From assembly GCA_934446065.1 (NCBI GenBank), contig CAKSDP010000030.1, positions 1-18,905 on the forward strand: a stretch of 18,905 nt of DNA, read 5' to 3'. The DNA comes from an uncultured Eubacteriales bacterium. Lineage in GTDB: Bacteria; Bacillota; Clostridia; Oscillospirales; CAG-272. This document shows, in pieces, positions 15,164 through 18,905 of this stretch. The notes beneath the pieces were generated by a model. That model did not search any database. It was not told the origin of the DNA and worked only from the letters and a program-made list of their open reading frames with translations. Every line of letters starts with the position of its first letter. The stretch's first letter is position 1. The position numbers were made by a program, and so were the translations under genes.

Positions 15164-16377
15164 CAGTTCGTCATTCTGCGCGGCATGATGTAGTAAAGGA
15201 ACCTCTGCCGCTCGTCACCGTCACTGTCGGGTCGATCAAACCCGTCCGGAACCGCGCCCGTGCCGCTGTACTCCGCAATGCCGGAGCCGCGCGCCTCCTC
15301 TATTCTCACTCCAGTCATAGACGAGCCGAAACGCATCCTCAGCGTGTACGCCTCCGGACAGGAGCGAAGCGCGTCAAGCAGATAGCGGCACGTGAACGCG
15401 ATCGTTATGTCGTCGCCCGTCTTCGCCGCCGGAATCTCCTCGTATATGCTGCCACCCGTCGATACAGACGATATCTTTATAACGTTGTCCTCTATGTCAA
15501 AGCGAACGTACGTCTTCGAGTTTCCGCCGAGCTTGTCCTCGGTGATGATCGACGCGCGCTCGAGCGCCGCGCGGATCTCCGCCGCGTTCGCAAAAACCTC
15601 GCACGTGTGCTCCGTCGGCAGACTGCGCATATAGTCCATGTACTCCGTGTCAATGAGCCTCGTGAAGTACAGTATCCCGTCTACCGTGAATATCACGTGC
15701 TTGCGCGCGATGGATACCGTCACACAGTCAGCCTCGTCCTCGCTGTCGCGCACCACCTTCAGTATCTCCGAAAGCATCCTCGCCGGCACTATCATCTTCG
15801 CGTCGGGCGCGCCCTCCGGCAGCTCCTTCTCGCATACCGCCATCCTGCTGCCGTCGCAGCCGACGACGGTCATTATGCCGCCCTCGATCTTAAAGAACAC
15901 GCCGTTCAGCGCGGGGCGCGTGTCGTTCTGAGCCGCGCAGATTATCGCCTTTGAGAGAGTCTGACGCAGGCTCTTGCCGGTGAAGGTGTAGTTGCGGTCG
16001 CCCGAGAGGAGCGGCAGCCCCGGGAAGTCCTCGCCCGGCACGGCTGATATTTCAAAGCTCGACTGACCGGATGAGATGTGCGCAGTCATATTCTGGTCGA
16101 TGGTTATTTCTATGTCCCCGTCGGGGAGAGAGCGTACTATCTGCTGTATCTTCTGAGTGTTCAGAATGAATTTTCCCTCGTCCATGATGGTAGCCGGAAT
16201 AGTTGTGCGGACGCCCTTCTCCATATCGTAGGCGGAGACGCGGCACGTTCCCGGCTCCTCACCTGGGCACTCGAACAATATTCCGTCTATGGCGGCGGCG
16301 GAATTGTGTCCCGGCACGACGCTTGCGGCGGGGGAGATTGCTCCCATAAGGACTCCTTTATCGAACACGACTGTCAT
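15163..16377 (-). CDS. dnaN: DNA polymerase III beta subunit (sliding clamp)
   Basis: The ring-shaped clamp holds polymerase III on DNA. At 404 residues it is longer than most beta subunits (about 365-380). Typical segments are ILNTQKIQQIVRSLPDGDIEI, FEISAVPGEDFPGLP, and the middle-domain TRPALNGVFFKIEGG and VVGCDGSRMAV. The end reads YYIMPRRMTN, where the standard motif is MPMRL, part of the partner-binding pocket. It is preceded by an acidic, glycine-rich insert (about residues 365-393, including RPDSDGDERQRF) that explains the extra length. The ATG has GGAAGGA 11 nt upstream. It lies immediately beyond the candidate unwinding element and is cotranscribed with remB. Confidence 0.95.
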   Translation of the reverse strand: MTVVFDKGVLMGAISPAASVVPGHNSAAAIDGILFECPGEEPGTCRVSAYDMEKGVRTTIPATIMDEGKFILNTQKIQQIVRSLPDGDIEITIDQNMTAHISSGQSSFEISAVPGEDFPGLPLLSGDRNYTFTGKSLRQTLSKAIICAAQNDTRPALNGVFFKIEGGIMTVVGCDGSRMAVCEKELPEGAPDAKMIVPARMLSEILKVVRDSEDEADCVTVSIARKHVIFTVDGILYFTRLIDTEYMDYMRSLPTEHTCEVFANAAEIRAALERASIITEDKLGGNSKTYVRFDIEDNVIKISSVSTGGSIYEEIPAAKTGDDITIAFTCRYLLDALRSCPEAYTLRMRFGSSMTGVRIEEARGSGIAEYSGTGAVPDGFDRPDSDGDERQRFLYYIMPRRMTN

Positions 16378-16396
16378 ACTTGCGATCGTCCTTCCC

Positions 16397-16411
16397 GAGC
16401 GTTATTCGCTC
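16397..16411 (-). other. Small hairpin in the dnaN leader
   Basis: GAGCG/CGCTC with a five-base loop lies directly before the dnaN ribosome binding site on the minus strand. It may affect dnaN translation or simply edge the unwinding element; no function can be shown. Confidence 0.35.
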
Positions 16412-16471
16412 TTTTGAAATAAAGTAAGATAAATAATAACTAAGTAAAATAAAAATAGTAGTAGTAGGGGG
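16412..16471 (+). promoter_or_regulatory. Candidate DNA unwinding element with DnaA-trio
   Basis: Positions 16412-16455 are almost pure A/T with a few G. Next comes TAG repeated four times (16456-16467) and GGGG (16468-16471). The published basal origin unwinding system consists of AT-rich DNA, DnaA-trios (3'-GAT-5' repeats), a GC-rich cluster and a DnaA box. The order here fits the first three parts in the right polarity. The nearest good 9-mer box is about 70 bp further, so the adjacent box is not obvious. Confidence 0.65.
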
Positions 16472-16542
16472 TGTTTGCTGTTTACTTCTTCTGCGGTGCG
16501 CTGCCGTGCGGGCGTTTGCGCCGCGAGCGGTATCGTTTTTGC

Positions 16543-16826
16543 TGTTGAAAAGTTTACGCGCCCTGTCGAAATATTCCTGCGCATTTGCCCGATCACTGAC
16601 GTGGTGCCGCAAGGCTCGTCTGCGCTTTTCAACGGTCGCTTGTTGTCGAATAAGTTTGTGTTGAAAACCGTTGGTGGCACGGTTTTCCCTTTGCTGTTTC
16701 ACACTTTCCGAAATACGTATCGAAAAAGTTACGAACAGCGCTGTGTCGTGCGTATTCGCACCAACGCTCCATCTTTCAACACTTATTTCAAAGGTTTTCA
16801 ACACACTTTTCAACACCTGTCGAAAA
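16543..16826. promoter_or_regulatory. Cluster of nine putative non-canonical DnaA boxes (TTTTCRACA)
   Basis: Exact TTTTCAACA occurs at 16795-16803 and 16807-16815 (plus) and at 16543-16551 and 16659-16667 (minus). One-base variants are TTTTCAACG 16626-16634, CTTTCAACA 16773-16781 and TTTTCGACA 16818-16826 (minus). Weaker ones are ATTTCGACA 16564-16572 and TATTCGACA 16644-16652 (both minus). The canonical box is TTATCCACA, and I see no copy of it in this gap or upstream of dnaA. Confidence 0.7.
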
Positions 16827-16868
16827 GTCCGGGGAATTTACGACGAGTGATGACGAATAGGTTTTTCA

Positions 16869-17239
16869 GCAGGGGGACCTTTTTGAAAAAAGGCTCCCCC
16901 TGCACCCCTCCAAAAACTTTTGAACTAAACAAAATGGGTTTGTTGATCAAGTGAGTGCAGGATTTTAGTTTAGGCTCCCTTGTGTAAAAGGAGGCTTGGG
17001 TTTGTGCAAACTCCACGTCTGCGGCGGGAGCCGCGAGAGCGGAAACCGCTCACGTGCAATTTCCTGATAGTTTGGATAAACTAAAACGTGGGATACCGCT
17101 CGGTTTCACCTGAAGCTTATATCTTGCACAAACCAATTAAAATGTACCCAGTATAAAGTTCTTTTGGTTCTTTTCTTTCAAGAAAAGAACTCGTTTCCTT
17201 TTCACGAAAAAGTGGCTCGTTCCCTTTACCCCGTCCCCA
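16869..17239. repeat. Intergenic hairpin repeat block 5 (next to dnaA stop)
   Basis: A hairpin 16869-16903, C hairpin 16974-16995, D module 16999-17134 and E hairpin 17167-17190 (GTTCTTTTCTT/AAGAAAAGAAC around a TC loop), followed by an extra 40 bp with another CCACTTTTTC-type half-stem before the dnaA stop. The B hairpin is absent. The block separates dnaA from the candidate origin. Confidence 0.85.
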
Positions 17240-18730
17240 TCAAATTACATCTTCAATAGCCTTGATGTCAGATTCAAAGAAACGGTCAGTCTCAAGACGC
17301 GCCTCAGCCGCAACACAGTTGCTGTGAACAGTCGAGTGATTGCGCCCGCCGAAAATCTTGCCGATCTCGCTCAGGGAAAGCGGCGTGTGATTGCGAATCA
17401 GGAACATCGCAGTGTTGCGCGCTTCCTTGATGCTCTTCTCGCGGCTCGCCCCCTTGATGTCATCTTCGGATATACCGAAGTGCTTCGATACCGCCGTGAT
17501 TATCCTGTCAGCAGTCTCCTCGGGCGACCCGTCTTCTTTCAGAAATTCCGGTACGTGATTCTTTATCGTAGCAATCGTCGGCAGCTCGCCGTTCAGATAG
17601 TATACCGCCGAAAGCTTCTTTATGACTCCCTCAATCTGACGAATGTTCGCGCTCACACTCTCCGCCAGAAATTTCTCAACATCCGGACTAAGATAAAGCC
17701 CCATCGTCTCAGCCTTCTTGCGCATTATAGCAAGCCTGAGATCGTAGTCCGGCGCCTGTATGTCAGCAAGCAGCCCCGATTCAAAACGGCTCCGTATGCG
17801 CGCCTCAAGCGTCGGCATGTCCTTCGGCGGCCTGTCCGACGATACAACTATCTGCTTGTGATCCTCAAACAAAGCGTTGAACGTGTGGAAGAATTCCTCC
17901 TGAATCGCGTTTCTGCCCGATATGAAATGTACGTCGTCAATGAGCAGCATGTCCACCGTCCGGTATTTCTCGCGGAACGCAACACCGCCGTATTTCTTCG
18001 ACATACTCTCGATCAGCTGGTTTGCAAACGTCTCACCCTTCACATACGTGATCTTCATGTCCGGGTTCCGCTCAAGCGCCGCGTTCGTTATCGCGTACAT
18101 AAGGTGAGTCTTTCCGACTCCGCTCGGCCCGTAAATGAAAAAAGGATTGTATTTGTCTGCCGGATTCGCCGCAACCGCGCGAGCTGCCGCGTGAGCAAGC
18201 GTGTTCGACGCGCCGACAACGAAATTGTCAAACGTGTAGTCGGGATTGTACGTCAAACGCTCCTTGCCTGACGCAGACGTCGTCATGAAATCGGGATCGT
18301 CGCCGTCTGCCTCGGAATCAATCGTCTCCTCGTCCTTTTCAGCGCTCTCCTCGTCGTCACCGGCCGTCTCAAGAGCCTTTTTCGCTGCAATATTGCGCTT
18401 GGCAAGCTCCACCGGGGATTCCGTGACGTTCTCACCCTCAAGCTCCACCGGTACGTACCCGGACTCGTCAAAAACGATCTCCACCTCGGGAGAGTAACCG
18501 ATGACGCGCTCGAGATGGCGCTCGAGCAGATCGGAGTAGCGGTTCTTTATGGTGTCGTATTTGAATTTGGTTGCAACAGTAAATAAAGCTTTTTCGGAGG
18601 TAAGCTCTGCGAGCTTTATGTCCGAAAACCATAGGTTGAGCGCTGTGTCGGACAGCTCGTGCGAGTCCTCGATCGACTGGCGCACAAGATCCCAGACAAC
18701 ATCAAAATCAGCTTTTGCACGTTCAGCCAT
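17240..18730 (-). CDS. dnaA: Chromosomal replication initiator protein DnaA
   Basis: The AAA+ initiator that binds DnaA boxes and opens oriC; 496 residues. Domain I covers about residues 1-85 and is followed by a long acidic linker to ~160 (EESAEKDEETIDSEADGDD). The AAA+ core has Walker A GPSGVGKT 201-208, Walker B LLIDD 262-266, sensor I SSD 297-299, arginine-finger segment RIRSRF 311-316 and sensor II Arg364. Domain IV has the helix-turn-helix GGRNHSTV (461-468) instead of GGRDHTTV. I chose the ATG at 18730 (MAERAK) because GAGGGGG lies in its leader and the upstream in-frame ATG (18766) is at the predicted transcript start with no ribosome binding site. Confidence 0.97.
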   Translation of the reverse strand: MAERAKADFDVVWDLVRQSIEDSHELSDTALNLWFSDIKLAELTSEKALFTVATKFKYDTIKNRYSDLLERHLERVIGYSPEVEIVFDESGYVPVELEGENVTESPVELAKRNIAAKKALETAGDDEESAEKDEETIDSEADGDDPDFMTTSASGKERLTYNPDYTFDNFVVGASNTLAHAAARAVAANPADKYNPFFIYGPSGVGKTHLMYAITNAALERNPDMKITYVKGETFANQLIESMSKKYGGVAFREKYRTVDMLLIDDVHFISGRNAIQEEFFHTFNALFEDHKQIVVSSDRPPKDMPTLEARIRSRFESGLLADIQAPDYDLRLAIMRKKAETMGLYLSPDVEKFLAESVSANIRQIEGVIKKLSAVYYLNGELPTIATIKNHVPEFLKEDGSPEETADRIITAVSKHFGISEDDIKGASREKSIKEARNTAMFLIRNHTPLSLSEIGKIFGGRNHSTVHSNCVAAEARLETDRFFESDIKAIEDVI

Positions 18731-18775
18731 CTGTATTTCTATACCCCCTCTTTTATGTATAAACATTCATAATAT

Positions 18776-18804
18776 ATTATATCACAAATACTTCGGAATT
18801 GCAA
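18776..18804 (-). promoter_or_regulatory. dnaA promoter (extended -10)
   Basis: On the minus strand TTGCAA (18799-18804) lies 17 bp from TATAAT (18776-18781), with TGA directly before it forming an extended -10 element. Transcription would start near 18769, leaving a leader of about 38 nt. The remaining sequence to 18905 shows no gene and no DnaA-box-like 9-mer. Confidence 0.8.
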
Positions 18805-18905
18805 GTGCACCTGTTTTACAAAAGAACTACAAACTGTAGGATTACAATAGATAAGTTACAGCGCAAAAAAAGAATAGCAAATGAGAGTCAAATGTGTTAC
18901 AGTTA

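Larger units (their letters stand above)
16378..17239. other. dnaA-dnaN intergenic region: candidate oriC plus repeat block
   Basis: A gene-free 862-bp stretch. From the dnaN side it holds a small hairpin, an AT-rich segment with TAG trinucleotides, a cluster of TTTTCRACA 9-mers (16543-16826) and then repeat block 5 next to dnaA. The position between dnaA and dnaN, with the AT-rich part near dnaN, matches the origin layout of Bacillus subtilis. Confidence 0.75.

Noticed and set aside
18731..18766. DnaA start at 18766
   Set aside because: The predicted transcript begins about there, no ribosome binding site precedes it, and MAERAK at 18730 fits the family better.
18828..18839. CTACA-N3-TGTAG inverted repeat upstream of dnaA as a repressor operator
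   Set aside because: Only five-base arms with odd spacing, upstream of the -35 element; too short to stand on its own.

Overview
The window is the replication-origin neighbourhood of a Firmicutes chromosome, most likely an uncultured gut member of class Clostridia. The reasons are the dnaA-dnaN-remB-gyrB-gyrA gene order, remB (DUF370) beside gyrB, strong AGGAGG-type ribosome binding sites, frequent TTG and GTG starts, and GC-rich genes separated by hairpin-rich intergenic repeats typical of that class. I cannot place it to genus. I find 14 credible protein genes, all on the minus strand, and no rRNA, tRNA, CRISPR array or transposase gene.

In the direction of transcription (right to left) the layout is as follows. 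dnaA (17240-18730) has a clear sigma-A type promoter. An 860-bp gap (16378-17239) holds one copy of a dispersed repeat and then a candidate oriC: nine copies or near-copies of a 9-mer TTTTCRACA, then a G-run, four TAG trinucleotides and an AT-rich stretch. dnaN follows and is coupled by a TGATG overlap to remB. Then come gyrB, gyrA, a lipoprotein gene, a single-pass membrane protein gene, rbfA, nrnA, truB and a divergent second GyrB/ParE-type topoisomerase subunit. A new promoter starts a ThuA-like gene, a DUF1934 gene and holA. The left end carries a small DUF559 nuclease gene inside long inverted repeats. rlbA (yaaA) and recF, commonly found between dnaN and remB, are absent here.

The genes form an initiation, elongation-clamp and supercoiling cluster (dnaA, dnaN, gyrB, gyrA, the second topoisomerase B subunit, holA). 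A piece of the ribosome-maturation/RNA-modification group (rbfA, nrnA, truB) is joined to it.

The unusual content is in three places. (1) The putative DnaA boxes differ from TTATCCACA, and the DNA-binding domain of the DnaA encoded here differs at the residues that read that box. (2) A modular family of hairpin repeats (five blocks, about 390-630 bp) directly abuts the stop codons of holA, rbfA, gyrB, remB and dnaA, always in the same orientation to the gene. (3) In the leftmost block a DUF559 nuclease cassette with about 50-bp inverted repeats occupies one repeat module, while a second 136-bp module is precisely absent, leaving a palindromic empty site.
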